From Candidatus Uhrbacteria bacterium (lineage in GTDB: Bacteria > Patescibacteriota > Patescibacteriia > SG8-24), in NCBI GenBank assembly GCA_016205965.1, contig JACQSM010000023.1, positions 1-41,455 of the forward strand: a stretch of 41,455 nucleotides of DNA, written 5' to 3'. The translations under genes were made by a program, and so were the position numbers. Position 1 is the first letter of the stretch. Each line of letters begins with the position of its first letter. This document shows, in pieces, positions 30,669-39,085 of the stretch. The notes beneath the pieces were generated by a model. The model was not told the origin of the DNA and ran no database searches. It was given only the letters and a program-made list of their open reading frames with translations.

Positions 30669-31489
30669 GTATGGAGATGCGCAATCCGCAATCCGCCTCC
30701 CGTCGATCGGCCGCCTCACCGGGCACGGTCCTGCTTCTCGCCATCCTGGTCATGACGGCCGTGGTGACGACCTCGGTCGGGCTTTCGTCGCTGATCATGA
30801 GCTCGCTGCGGCAGTCGCGCGCCATCGACAGCTCGATCATGGGCTATTATGCCGCCGAATCGGGAGCCGAGGATGCGCTGTACTATGCCCGCAGGCTGGG
30901 TACACTGCCGGCCGACGTGGCGGCGCCGGTCGCGCTCGGCAACGGCGCCGCCTGGACCCGCGACGTCAGCGGCACCGAGCAGGTGATCTTCGCCAACGTG
31001 CCCGAAGATTCGTTCGTGCACCTCGACCTCTTCGATCCCGACAACGAGACGACGGCCCCGTGCATTGCCCGGGTCCAGGTCGATTGGGACCCCGGCAACG
31101 GCGCCGCCCTTCGGACGACCTTGATGCCATGGAGCCCCGGTTCGCCGTTCAACTGGGATCAGAACGCCGTCACTACCAATTACGCCGGCGGCAGCATCTC
31201 GATTCCGCTCGACCAGACCAAGCTTTACGCGTTGCGACTGCGCGCCCTGCATGCTACTTTGACCGACGTCAGCATCACCGCTTACGGTCCGGCGAACTCC
31301 TGCAGTTCCGGCGAAGAGATCAAGCCGCTGCCCGGCCGCGTCTCGATCGACTCCATCGGCGAATTCGGGTCGTCCCGGCAGCGCCTGAACGTGACCCTGC
31401 CGCGGCGCACGCCGCTCTCGGGCGTCTACGATTTCGTCATCTTCAGCGAGTGCTCGCTCGTCAAAGGCGGAACCATCAGCTGCCCTTAG
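30665..31489 (+). CDS. Minor pilin-like PilX protein
   Basis: The product (274 aa) has a hydrophobic segment after G20 (TVLLLAILVMTAVVTTSVGL) and the phrase GYYAAESGAEDALYYAR, which marks PilX-like proteins of pilus operons. It lacks the Glu at mature +5 (Leu there), as is usual for PilX/GspK types that sit at the tip. Start 30665 overlaps the previous stop as ATGA; ATG 30653 and 30671 are alternatives. It is the last gene of the operon, followed by the inverted repeat. Confidence 0.78.
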   Translation: MSMEMRNPQSASRRSAASPGTVLLLAILVMTAVVTTSVGLSSLIMSSLRQSRAIDSSIMGYYAAESGAEDALYYARRLGTLPADVAAPVALGNGAAWTRDVSGTEQVIFANVPEDSFVHLDLFDPDNETTAPCIARVQVDWDPGNGAALRTTLMPWSPGSPFNWDQNAVTTNYAGGSISIPLDQTKLYALRLRALHATLTDVSITAYGPANSCSSGEEIKPLPGRVSIDSIGEFGSSRQRLNVTLPRRTPLSGVYDFVIFSECSLVKGGTISCP

Positions 31490-31497
31490 ATTATTCA

Positions 31498-31552
31498 GGA
31501 GGGCGGCCTTCAGGCCGCCAGCGTCAGACGGGCGGGCTGAAGGCCGCCCTCC
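31498..31552. repeat. Second copy of the nested inverted repeat, before ligA
   Basis: 22-base arms (31498-31519 and 31531-31552) pair with one mismatch. The left arm matches the left arm at 3275-3296 at 19 of 22 positions. Two of the three differences (A8 to G, T19 to C) restore pairing within the arm. It again starts GGAGGG, ends CCCTCC and stops 6 bases before a start codon (ligA 31559). The spacer is shorter (11 bases) and lacks the central hairpin. Confidence 0.8.
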
Positions 31553-31558
31553 AAAACC

Positions 31559-33625
31559 ATGACCAAAGCCCAGGCCAAGGAGCGCGTCGCCAAGCTCCGA
31601 CAGGTCATCGATCACCACCGCTATCTCTATCACGTGTTCGACCGCCAGGAGATCTCCGAGGCGGCTCTTGATTCGTTGAAGCATGAGCTCTATCGGCTCG
31701 AGCAGCGATTTCCCGAGCTGATCACGCCCGATTCGCCGACCCAGCGCGTCGGCGGCAAGCCCCTGGAGCAATTTTCGAAGGTCACCCATGCGGCCCCGAT
31801 GCTCTCGATGGAGGACGTTTTTTCGCCCGAAGAACTGGCTGCCTGGCGCGACCGGCTGGCCAACTATCTGGGACGCGAACTCGGCGGTTTTTACGCCGAA
31901 ATAAAGATGGACGGCCTGGCGGTTTCACTGGTCTATCGCGACGGGGTTTTGGCGGGAGGCGCGACCCGCGGCGACGGACGGGTGGGGGAGGACGTGCTGA
32001 TGAATCTTAAAACCATCGAAGCGATCCCTCTGACGTTGCGCGTACCGGAGGAAAAAGAGATCTCCGCATTCCTGAAAGAGTTCGGCGACGGCATCGACGA
32101 GAAAGTCTTTCGCGCCGCCGTCACCGGACACCGGGGCAGAATCGAAGTCCGAGGCGAGGCCTTCATGCGCAAAAAAGTTTTTGACGCCCTGAACCGCGAA
32201 CAAGAGAAGGCCGGATTGCCGCCGTTCGCCAATCCGCGCAACGCCTCGGCCGGCAGCATCCGCCAGCTCGACTCAAGCATCACCCGGGCGCGGCATCTCG
32301 ACTTTTACGGCTATGCGCTGCTCGGCGATTTCGGTCTGTCGACGCATGAGCAGGCGCACGAGGCCATGAAACTTCTGGGGGTGCCGGTGAACCCGTTGAA
32401 CCGCCGCGCCGCCGACCTTGGCGAGGTCGAGAAGTACCACCGGGAGATCGGCCTGAAGCGCCCGCAGCTCGAATATTGGACCGATGGCGCGGTCGTCGTG
32501 GTCAACGACGACAAGCTGTTCGAACGCCTGGGCGTGGTTGGCAAGACGCCGCGCGGCATCGTCGCCTATAAGTTTCCGGCCGAGCAGGCGACGACCGTGG
32601 TCGAAGACGTCCGAGTCCAGGTCGGCCGGACCGGCGTGCTGACGCCGGTGGCCGTCATGCGGCCGGTGTTCGTCGCCGGCACCACCGTGATGCACGCGAC
32701 CTTGCATAACATGGATGAAATCGATCGGCTCGGTTTGAAGATCGGCGACACCGTCATCATCGAAAAGGCCGGCGACGTCATTCCCAAGGTCGTCAAAGTG
32801 CTGGCCGAAGCCCGGACCGGCAAGGAGAAGGCGTTTCACATGCCCAAGAAGTGTCCGGAATGCGGCGCCGCCGTGGTTCGGCGAGCCGGCGAAGTCGCCC
32901 ATGTCTGTCCCAACAAAAATTGCCCGGCCCAGTCGCTCGGCCGCGTCCTTCATGTCGTTTCGCGCGGCGCTTTCGACATGCAGGGGCTGGGCGACAAGAT
33001 CATCGAGCGGTTTCTGGAAGAAGGACTGATCCGCGACGCCGCCGACCTGTTCACCTTGCGCAAAGAAGATATTGCCAAGCTTGAGCGTTTCGGCGATCTC
33101 TCGGCGACGAACGTCATCGACACGATTCATGCGAGGAAATCGTTGCCGCTCTGGCGTTTCATCTACGCCCTCGGCATCCGCCATATCGGCGGCGAGACGG
33201 CCATCGATCTGGCCGACCGTTTTCATGACATCGCCGCGCTCCGCAAAGCGAGCCTCGAAGAATTGACGGCCGTCGATAATGTCGGGCCGGTCATGGCCGA
33301 GAGCCTCCGCGGCTGGTTCGACGATCCCGAGAACGCCGCCTTCGTCGACAAGCTCTTGCGTCATGTTGTGATCGAACGGCCCAAGGCCAAGTCCAAAGGT
33401 CCGCTCTCGGGCCAGAGCTTCGTCCTCACCGGCACGCTTGAAAGCATGTCGCGGGACGAGGCGGCCGACCGCATTCGCGAGCTCGGCGGCAGCGTTTCCG
33501 AAGCGGTCGGCAAGAAGACGAGCTATGTCGTGGTCGGCGCCGATCCGGGCTCGAAATTCGAAAAAGCCAAGAAACTCAAAGTGCCCATCTTGAATGAGAA
33601 GGAGTTTCTGGCTATCGTGAAGTAG
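31559..33625 (+). CDS. ligA: NAD+-dependent DNA ligase LigA
   Basis: The product (688 aa) joins nicks in duplex DNA during replication and repair using NAD+. Domains in order: Ia (about 1-70), adenylation domain with AMP-accepting K116 in EIKMDGLA, OB fold (about 325-430), zinc finger C432/C435/C450/C455, helix-hairpin-helix repeats (about 460-600) and a C-terminal BRCT (about 606-688, GQSFVLTGTLESMSRDEA). Length is standard. The inverted repeat occupies its upstream region and no Shine-Dalgarno is visible. It begins a run ligA-gatC-gatA with 2-4 base gaps. Confidence 0.96.
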   Translation: MTKAQAKERVAKLRQVIDHHRYLYHVFDRQEISEAALDSLKHELYRLEQRFPELITPDSPTQRVGGKPLEQFSKVTHAAPMLSMEDVFSPEELAAWRDRLANYLGRELGGFYAEIKMDGLAVSLVYRDGVLAGGATRGDGRVGEDVLMNLKTIEAIPLTLRVPEEKEISAFLKEFGDGIDEKVFRAAVTGHRGRIEVRGEAFMRKKVFDALNREQEKAGLPPFANPRNASAGSIRQLDSSITRARHLDFYGYALLGDFGLSTHEQAHEAMKLLGVPVNPLNRRAADLGEVEKYHREIGLKRPQLEYWTDGAVVVVNDDKLFERLGVVGKTPRGIVAYKFPAEQATTVVEDVRVQVGRTGVLTPVAVMRPVFVAGTTVMHATLHNMDEIDRLGLKIGDTVIIEKAGDVIPKVVKVLAEARTGKEKAFHMPKKCPECGAAVVRRAGEVAHVCPNKNCPAQSLGRVLHVVSRGAFDMQGLGDKIIERFLEEGLIRDAADLFTLRKEDIAKLERFGDLSATNVIDTIHARKSLPLWRFIYALGIRHIGGETAIDLADRFHDIAALRKASLEELTAVDNVGPVMAESLRGWFDDPENAAFVDKLLRHVVIERPKAKSKGPLSGQSFVLTGTLESMSRDEAADRIRELGGSVSEAVGKKTSYVVVGADPGSKFEKAKKLKVPILNEKEFLAIVK

Positions 33626-33629
33626 ATCT

Positions 33630-33920
33630 ATGTCCCTGACTCCGGCAGACATCTCCGGCATCGCCAAACTAGCCCGTTTGGAGCTATCCGAGGACGAGGC
33701 TGAAACCTTCCGGCACCAGCTGTCGTCGATTCTCAAATTCGTCGATAAGCTGGCCGAAGTGAAGACCGACGACGTCGAGCCCATGAGCCATGTCGTCCCG
33801 GTGCACAACGTCTGGCGAACGGATGAGGCCGAGCCGTGTTCGCCGGCGACTCGCGATGCCGTCGTTAAGGCTTTCCCCGATAAGGAAGGCGAGCTGCTCA
33901 AGGTGAAATCGGTGTTTTGA
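33630..33920 (+). CDS. gatC: Asp/Glu-tRNA amidotransferase subunit GatC
   Basis: The product (96 aa) is the small subunit that wraps GatA and GatB in the transamidosome, which converts Glu-tRNA(Gln) or Asp-tRNA(Asn) to the amide form. The family pattern is clear: IAKLARLELSEDEAETF in the N-terminal helices and VEPMSHVVP in the middle, with a conserved extended tail. It is coupled to gatA with a 2-base gap. Confidence 0.93.
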   Translation: MSLTPADISGIAKLARLELSEDEAETFRHQLSSILKFVDKLAEVKTDDVEPMSHVVPVHNVWRTDEAEPCSPATRDAVVKAFPDKEGELLKVKSVF

Positions 33921-33922
33921 GT

Positions 33923-35386
33923 ATGGAATTGCACGAGCTTTCACTGACCGAAGCGGCCAAAGGGTTGGCGGCCAAGACCTTCTCCTCGCGCGAAATGACC
34001 GAGGCGGTTTTGCGGCGCGCTGCGGCGAAAAATGCCACGACCCATGCGTATGTGCTATTGACCGAAGACGAAGCCCTGCGCCAGGCCGATGAAGCCGACC
34101 ATCGCCGCGCCAGACAAGGAGAGCAATCGCCTCTGGACGGCGTGCCGATCGCGGTCAAAGACAACATTTTGGTCGCCGGCGTACCGGCCACGGCCGGTTC
34201 GAACATCATCAAAGACTACGTCGCGCCCTACGACGCCACGGTGGTGGCGCGGTTGCGCCGAGCCGGTGCCGTCATCGTCGGCAAGACCAACATGGACGAG
34301 TTCGCCATGGGTTCGTCGAGCGAGACCTCCTGCCACGGCGTGACCCGCAACCCCTGGGACGCCGAGAAAATTCCCGGCGGCTCCTCCGGCGGTTCGGCCG
34401 CCGCCGTGGCCGAAGGCTCGGCGATCGCCGCGCTGGGCTCGGACACCGGCGGCTCGATCCGCCAACCGGCGGCCATGTGCGGCGTCGTCGGCCTCAAGCC
34501 GACCTACGGCCGCGTTTCGCGCTACGGCCTGATCGCCATGGCCTCGAGCCTCGACCAGATCGGCCCGATCACCAAGACGGTCGACGATGCCGCCGCCATG
34601 CTCGGCGCCATCGAAGGGCAGGACCCGATGGACTCGACCAGCCTGCCGCTCGCGGCCGAGTCCAAGCTGCCCGAGAAGTTGCCGGCCAAGATCAAAGGCT
34701 TGCGCGTCGGGTTGCCCAAAGAATATTTCGTCGGCGGCATGGAACCGGGCGTGGAAGCCGCGATCAAGGAAGCGATCGAAACCTTGCGCGGCCTCGGCGC
34801 CGATATCAAGGAAATTTCGCTGCCGCACGCCGAGTACGCCCTCGCCGTCTATTACGTGCTCATGCCGTCGGAAGTCAGCGCCAACCTGTCCCGCTTCGAC
34901 GGTATTCGTTACGGCCATCGCGTGGCCGGCGCCAGCCTCGAGGAAACCTATCGCAAGTCGCGCGGCGCCGGTTTCGGCCGCGAGGTGCGCCGCCGCATCA
35001 TGCTCGGCACCTACGCCCTCTCGGCCGGCTACTACGACGCCTATTATCTGAAAGCGCTCAAAGTCCGCAAGCTGATCGCCAACGACTTCGCCCAGGCGTT
35101 CACCGAAGTCGATTGCATCCTGACGCCGACGTCGCCGATTCCGGCCTGGAACCTGGGCGAAAAGGTGGACGATCCGTTGTCGATGTACTTGGCCGACATC
35201 TACACCGTGTCGGTCAACGTCGCCGGCGTGCCGGCGATCAGCCTGCCCTGCGGATTCTCGGCCGGGCTGCCGGTCGGCTTGCAGCTGATCGGCCGCCATT
35301 TCGACGAGAAGACCATTTTGTCCGCGGCCAAAGCCTACGAGGCCGCCGCCGACTGGCGCGCGAAAAATCCATTACCGACAAACTGA
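33923..35386 (+). CDS. gatA: Asp/Glu-tRNA amidotransferase subunit GatA
   Basis: The product (487 aa) is the amidase subunit that frees ammonia from glutamine. The Ser-cisSer-Lys triad is in place: K79 in AVKDN, S154 in GGSSGGSAA and S178 in GSDTGGSIR, at the numbers seen in well-studied GatA. Length is standard. ATG 33923 was chosen over an in-frame TTG at 33917 that overlaps gatC. GatB, needed for the complex, is not in the window and must be encoded elsewhere if the system works. Confidence 0.95.
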   Translation: MELHELSLTEAAKGLAAKTFSSREMTEAVLRRAAAKNATTHAYVLLTEDEALRQADEADHRRARQGEQSPLDGVPIAVKDNILVAGVPATAGSNIIKDYVAPYDATVVARLRRAGAVIVGKTNMDEFAMGSSSETSCHGVTRNPWDAEKIPGGSSGGSAAAVAEGSAIAALGSDTGGSIRQPAAMCGVVGLKPTYGRVSRYGLIAMASSLDQIGPITKTVDDAAAMLGAIEGQDPMDSTSLPLAAESKLPEKLPAKIKGLRVGLPKEYFVGGMEPGVEAAIKEAIETLRGLGADIKEISLPHAEYALAVYYVLMPSEVSANLSRFDGIRYGHRVAGASLEETYRKSRGAGFGREVRRRIMLGTYALSAGYYDAYYLKALKVRKLIANDFAQAFTEVDCILTPTSPIPAWNLGEKVDDPLSMYLADIYTVSVNVAGVPAISLPCGFSAGLPVGLQLIGRHFDEKTILSAAKAYEAAADWRAKNPLPTN

Positions 35387-35396
35387 CCGTTTTATT

Positions 35397-35825
35397 ATGG
35401 CCCGCAATGCTCCCGCGAGTCCGAAGAGGATGATTTCTAAAAAAACGTCGTCGAAAAAAAGCCAAGCGGCGGCGCCCAAGTCCGCCCATGGCGCGGGCAC
35501 CGGCAGCCAGCGCCATGACACCGGCGCCGACACGCGTTATACGGGCGAAGTGCTGTTGTCCGGCTGGCGCGACGAAGCCGACAAGCGGGAACTGCTGCAT
35601 CTTGTCCGTCACGTCGGCGAGCAGGCCCGATCGTTGAATCCCGAGCACCGGATCGATCGCATCGAGGATCAGGGCGACGTCGTCAAGGTTTTAACTTCCG
35701 AAAATCAGCTGGCCGCGGCCATCGGCAAAAGACTCGATGACGCCCGCAAAGGCGGCACGCTCGAGATAAACTGGTCGGATCGCGACACGCCGGCGCGCGT
35801 CATCTGGAAGGGTCCGGCGAAGTGA
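35397..35825 (+). CDS. Conserved hypothetical protein (142 aa)
   Basis: The first 45 residues are basic and low in complexity (KRMISKKTSSKKSQAAAPK), probably a disordered nucleic-acid-binding tail. A compact domain follows (about 47-138) with HVGEQARSLNPEHRI, DVVKVLTSENQLAAAIGKRLDDARKGG and LEINWSD. The LTSENQLAAAIGKRL segment loosely resembles the helix-turn of RNA-binding KH-like folds and also a domain I recall from BCAM0308-type proteins; both are weak leads. It is 10 bases after gatA, so it may belong to the same operon. Confidence 0.6.
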   Translation: MARNAPASPKRMISKKTSSKKSQAAAPKSAHGAGTGSQRHDTGADTRYTGEVLLSGWRDEADKRELLHLVRHVGEQARSLNPEHRIDRIEDQGDVVKVLTSENQLAAAIGKRLDDARKGGTLEINWSDRDTPARVIWKGPAK

Positions 35826-35840
35826 CGTTGCGTCGCGCCG

Positions 35841-35849
35841 TGATACACT
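35841..35849 (+). promoter_or_regulatory. Extended -10 promoter for the HEPN-like gene
   Basis: TGA plus TACACT (four of six) ends 6 bases before the ATG at 35856, so the transcript would begin at the start codon itself. No -35 and no Shine-Dalgarno seen. Confidence 0.45.
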
Positions 35850-35855
35850 AGTTCC

Positions 35856-36314
35856 ATGACCGTTACCATCGACCTTTTCGGCGCGTTCCAGGCGATTGTC
35901 GTCGTTATTTTCGGCGTCCTCATTTTGGGCATCGTCTTCCTCTTATATAAGAAGGTCCGCGGGTTCTTTCGCGGCCGCGCCTTCGACGCCTTCGACCGCG
36001 AGGAGATGTCCAAGCGCTGGGACGAGATCGAGGCCTTATTGAAAGCGCCGGGCGAGGTCAGCCGCAAGCTCGCCGTGATGGAGGCCGACAAGCTGTTGGA
36101 CTACGCCCTCAAGGCGTTAGCGATGCCCGGCACCACGCTCGGCGAGCGGCTCAAGTTCGCCCAATACAAGTATCCGAAGCTGCGCGAGGTCTGGTGGGCG
36201 CATAAAATCCGCAACCAACTGGCCCATGAGGCGGCGTTCCATCTCGATGCCGCCATGGCCGCCGGCGCGGTGAAAGCTTTTAAACGCGCCCTCGAGGAGC
36301 TCGGCGTGGTCTGA
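35856..36314 (+). CDS. Membrane-anchored HEPN-like protein (152 aa)
   Basis: One N-terminal membrane span (about 10-32) is followed by a basic stop-transfer (YKKVRGFFRGR) and an all-helical cytoplasmic domain. The segment KIRNQLAHEAAFHLD has R119 and H124 in the R-x4-H arrangement, with an Asn after the Arg, as in HEPN domains, many of which are ribonucleases. Fold and motif suggest a membrane-tethered HEPN protein. There is no nucleotidyltransferase (MNT) partner beside it, so a toxin-antitoxin pair is not supported. Enzymatic activity is unproven. Confidence 0.55.
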   Translation: MTVTIDLFGAFQAIVVVIFGVLILGIVFLLYKKVRGFFRGRAFDAFDREEMSKRWDEIEALLKAPGEVSRKLAVMEADKLLDYALKALAMPGTTLGERLKFAQYKYPKLREVWWAHKIRNQLAHEAAFHLDAAMAAGAVKAFKRALEELGVV

Positions 36315-36331
36315 ACTCCGGCGCCCCCGAC

Positions 36332-37081
36332 ATGATTCCGTATCTCGAAATACACGTCATTCCGGTCGGCCCCGTCAACATCCAGGTGTGGGGTCTTTTC
36401 GTGGCCATCGGCATCGCGGCCGCCTTGCGGCTCGGCGTCGGCGAATGCCGCCGGCTGAAGCTCGATGTCGACGCGTTCTTGGATCTGGCGCTTTGGTCGC
36501 TGCTCGGCGCTTTCGCCGGCGCCAGGCTGGCGCACGCCTTGGCTTATGATCCGGCCGTCTTTGCCGCCGACCCCTTCGAACTGCTGCGCGTCTGGCACGG
36601 AGGATTTTCGAGCATCGGCGGATTTATCGGCGGCGTCGGCGCCGGAATCTTCTACGCCCGCCGTCGCAAACTCGACGTTCGCGCCTACGCCAATGTCGCC
36701 GCTTTCATTCTGCCGCTCGGTTACGGCATCGGCCGGATCGGCTGCTTCCTGATTCACGATCATCCCGGGACGCTCTCGCATTCGCTGCTGGCCGTGCGGT
36801 ATCCGGACGGACCGCGCCTTGACCACGGCCTGCTGCTGTCGCTGCTGGGCTTCGCCATCTTCGGCGCTTTCCTGGCGTTGCGAAAATATCGTCCCGGAGT
36901 TTTTTTTCCGGCCGCCTTCATCGCGATGTATGCTCCGGTCAGGTTCCTGCTCGATTTTTATCGGGTAGGGGACGCCAGATACTGGGGATTGACGCCGGCG
37001 CAGATTTTTTGCGCGGCCGCGATCATAACTTTGCCATTCATCAGAAAAAAATATGTCTCTGCTCCGCTTCCGCGACTCTAA
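36332..37081 (+). CDS. lgt: Prolipoprotein diacylglyceryl transferase
   Basis: The product (249 aa) attaches diacylglycerol to the lipobox cysteine of lipoprotein precursors, on the outer face of the cytoplasmic membrane. Seven membrane spans are visible. The key motif GRIGCFLIHDHPG (about 129-141) carries the essential arginine, and HGGFSSIGGFIGG (about 89-101) is the counterpart of the conserved HGG-x-x-x-GG region. Near the C-terminus RFLLDFYR is also conserved. It overlaps the next gene by 29 bases, so the two are coupled. Confidence 0.92.
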   Translation: MIPYLEIHVIPVGPVNIQVWGLFVAIGIAAALRLGVGECRRLKLDVDAFLDLALWSLLGAFAGARLAHALAYDPAVFAADPFELLRVWHGGFSSIGGFIGGVGAGIFYARRRKLDVRAYANVAAFILPLGYGIGRIGCFLIHDHPGTLSHSLLAVRYPDGPRLDHGLLLSLLGFAIFGAFLALRKYRPGVFFPAAFIAMYAPVRFLLDFYRVGDARYWGLTPAQIFCAAAIITLPFIRKKYVSAPLPRL

Positions 37082-37511
37082 GACGTTGGTCATCCTGCGC
37101 CTGGCCGTCGGCAGCCTGTTCCTCGGCTTCGGCATAGAAAAGCTGATCCGGCCCGAGGCCTGGTACGGCTGGGTGCCGTCCTGGTTCACGCCGCTCTTGC
37201 CGGTCAGCCTGGCGACCTTCATGTTCTTGAACGGTCTGTTCGAGATCGCCCTCGGCGCCGCCTTGCTCCTCGGCAGGTTCACCCGCTTGGCCGCCGCCGC
37301 TGCCGGCCTGTTCCTCTTCGGCATCATCCTGTCGATCGGCGCCAACGACGTCATCTTCCGCGACAGCGTCATCATGGGCGCCTGTTTGGCGATCATCGCC
37401 GAGGCCAACGGCACGGCCAAGAAGCCGCTTTCGGCGCCGGCGCTGCGCCGCCTGGCCATGGCCTACGCGTTGTTCGTGCTGGTGCTCGGTGTGTTGTATG
37501 TCCGCGGCTAG
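37053..37511 (+). CDS. DoxX-like membrane protein
   Basis: The product (152 aa) has four hydrophobic spans and the early pattern LRLAVGSLFLGFGIEKL, a DoxX/DoxD-like hallmark. Such proteins are small quinol- or redox-related membrane proteins in some bacteria, but the biochemical role is unsettled for most. A basic cytoplasmic start and the GIEKLIRPE segment support the topology. It overlaps lgt by 29 bases and the next gene by 14, within one operon. Confidence 0.75.
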   Translation: MSLLRFRDSKTLVILRLAVGSLFLGFGIEKLIRPEAWYGWVPSWFTPLLPVSLATFMFLNGLFEIALGAALLLGRFTRLAAAAAGLFLFGIILSIGANDVIFRDSVIMGACLAIIAEANGTAKKPLSAPALRRLAMAYALFVLVLGVLYVRG

Positions 37512-39027
37512 CACGCGGACCGCGCCTTCGCGCCGGGCGCTCGCCGCCGCCGCCTTCCTGGTCGGCGCCGGCGTCATGGCCATCGAGATCACCGCCTCGC
37601 GCATCCTGGCGCCGACTTTCGGCGCCTCGCTGTTCGTCTGGACCAGCCTGATCGTCACCGTCCTGGCGGCGATGTCGTTGGGCTATTGGGCCGGCGGCCG
37701 CGTGGCCGAACGCGACGGCGGCATGGCCGCCTTGAGCGCGGTACTGATGAGTGCCGGCATGCTGGTGCTGGTCGGACTCTGGATCTATCGGCTGATCGCC
37801 ATGCCTGTGCTGGGCATCTTCGCCTCGTGGTCCGTCGGTTCGGCCGCGCTCTTTTTGGGATCGCTTCTGGTTTCGTTCGTCGTCTTCGCCGTGCCGGTGT
37901 TCCTCCTGGCCATGGCCAGTCCGATTTTACTGAAGGAGTGGTCCCGGACCGTCGACATCGGCCGCGCTTCCGGCGGATATTTCGCCGTGTCAACGCTGGG
38001 CAGCGTCGTCGGCACGGTCGCGCCGACCCTGGTGCTGGTGCCGAGCTTCGGCGCCCGCCGAACCATGGAGATCGCGGCCGCGACTTTTTTCGTGGTCGGA
38101 CTGTATCTGATGCCGCGGCGCAAGACGGCGCTCATGGCCGCCTTCGTGCCGCTCATCGGTCTTTCGGCTCTGGCCGAACCGTCCATGCCGGCATCGGCCC
38201 TCTATCAAACCGAGTCGCCCTACCAGCTGATCAGCGTCGCCGAACGCGACGGCCGCCGTTTTTTGGTATTCAACGAAGGCTCGGGGGTGCAATCGGTCTA
38301 TGATCCATCGGGCGCCAGGACGGGTTATTATTACGACGCCTACGGCGTGCTGCCTTTGTTGCGACCGTACGGGGCAGGGCACGATGTCGCCATCATCGGC
38401 TTGGCCGGCGGCACGGTCGCCCGGCGCTATGTCAGTTTCTTGCCGGCCGGCGCGCCGAAGCCGCGCGTCGTCGGCGTCGAGATCGACTCGCAGGTCATCG
38501 CTGTCGCTCGAAAATATTTCGCCCTCGATGAGATCGGCGCCGAAACCGTGATCGCCGACGGCCGCGTGTACCTGGCCACGACCGACCGCGAGTTCGACGT
38601 CGTGATCATCGACGCCTACAGCACCCAGCTGTACATCGCGCCGCACATGGTCACCAAGGAATTTTTCGAAGTCGCGGCGCGGCGTTTGAAGCCGGGCGGC
38701 ATTTTGGCCCTCAACATCAACGCCGATGGAGGAGAGTCGCCGCTGCTGCAATCGATGCTCAACGGCTTGGCGGCGGTTTTCCCGCATGTGCTGACGACGC
38801 CCGTGGGCTCGTCGTGGAATCATCTGGTGCTGGCCAGCTTTGCGTCGATCGACGCTTCGGCCGCGGCTTTGAGAATTCCGCCGGGCTACGAAGACATCGC
38901 CGCCCAGGTGTCCGGCGCCCGGGCGGTGACGCACGACCCGGCCAAACCGATGTTCACCGACGACCGCGCTCCGGTCGAAATGATGACCGACGAGATGATC
39001 ATGCGGGAGGCTTGGCGGGGGCAATAA
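37498..39027 (+). CDS. Membrane protein with spermidine-synthase-like domain
   Basis: The product (509 aa) has an N-terminal membrane half (about 15-220, seven or more spans) starting FLVGAGVMAIEITASRILAP, the usual opening of fused MFS/spermidine-synthase proteins. A cytoplasmic Rossmann methyltransferase-like half follows (about 290-450) with AIIGLAGGTVARRY, VGVEIDSQV, VIADGRVYL and VIIDAYS. The glycine-rich loop is not the GGGDGG of true spermidine synthases, so polyamine synthesis is uncertain; the reaction is unknown. ATG 37498 was chosen; GTG 37489 in the same frame is an alternative. Confidence 0.82.
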   Translation: MSAASTRTAPSRRALAAAAFLVGAGVMAIEITASRILAPTFGASLFVWTSLIVTVLAAMSLGYWAGGRVAERDGGMAALSAVLMSAGMLVLVGLWIYRLIAMPVLGIFASWSVGSAALFLGSLLVSFVVFAVPVFLLAMASPILLKEWSRTVDIGRASGGYFAVSTLGSVVGTVAPTLVLVPSFGARRTMEIAAATFFVVGLYLMPRRKTALMAAFVPLIGLSALAEPSMPASALYQTESPYQLISVAERDGRRFLVFNEGSGVQSVYDPSGARTGYYYDAYGVLPLLRPYGAGHDVAIIGLAGGTVARRYVSFLPAGAPKPRVVGVEIDSQVIAVARKYFALDEIGAETVIADGRVYLATTDREFDVVIIDAYSTQLYIAPHMVTKEFFEVAARRLKPGGILALNINADGGESPLLQSMLNGLAAVFPHVLTTPVGSSWNHLVLASFASIDASAAALRIPPGYEDIAAQVSGARAVTHDPAKPMFTDDRAPVEMMTDEMIMREAWRGQ

Positions 39028-39050
39028 AAACCCGTCGGCGTGCCGACGGG
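39026..39050 (-). terminator. Intrinsic terminator of the MKNQYFGD gene
   Basis: A 9-bp stem (39031-39039 with 39042-39050) is followed on the minus strand by TTTTT (39030-39026), which overlaps the stop codon of the convergent + strand gene. Confidence 0.8.
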
Positions 39051-39085
39051 AGAGCGGTGCGGTTCAGTACCGGATTGTTGTTGTG

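Noticed and set aside
35856..36314. HEPN/MNT toxin-antitoxin system
   Set aside because: No nucleotidyltransferase partner is adjacent; both neighbours are accounted for as other genes.
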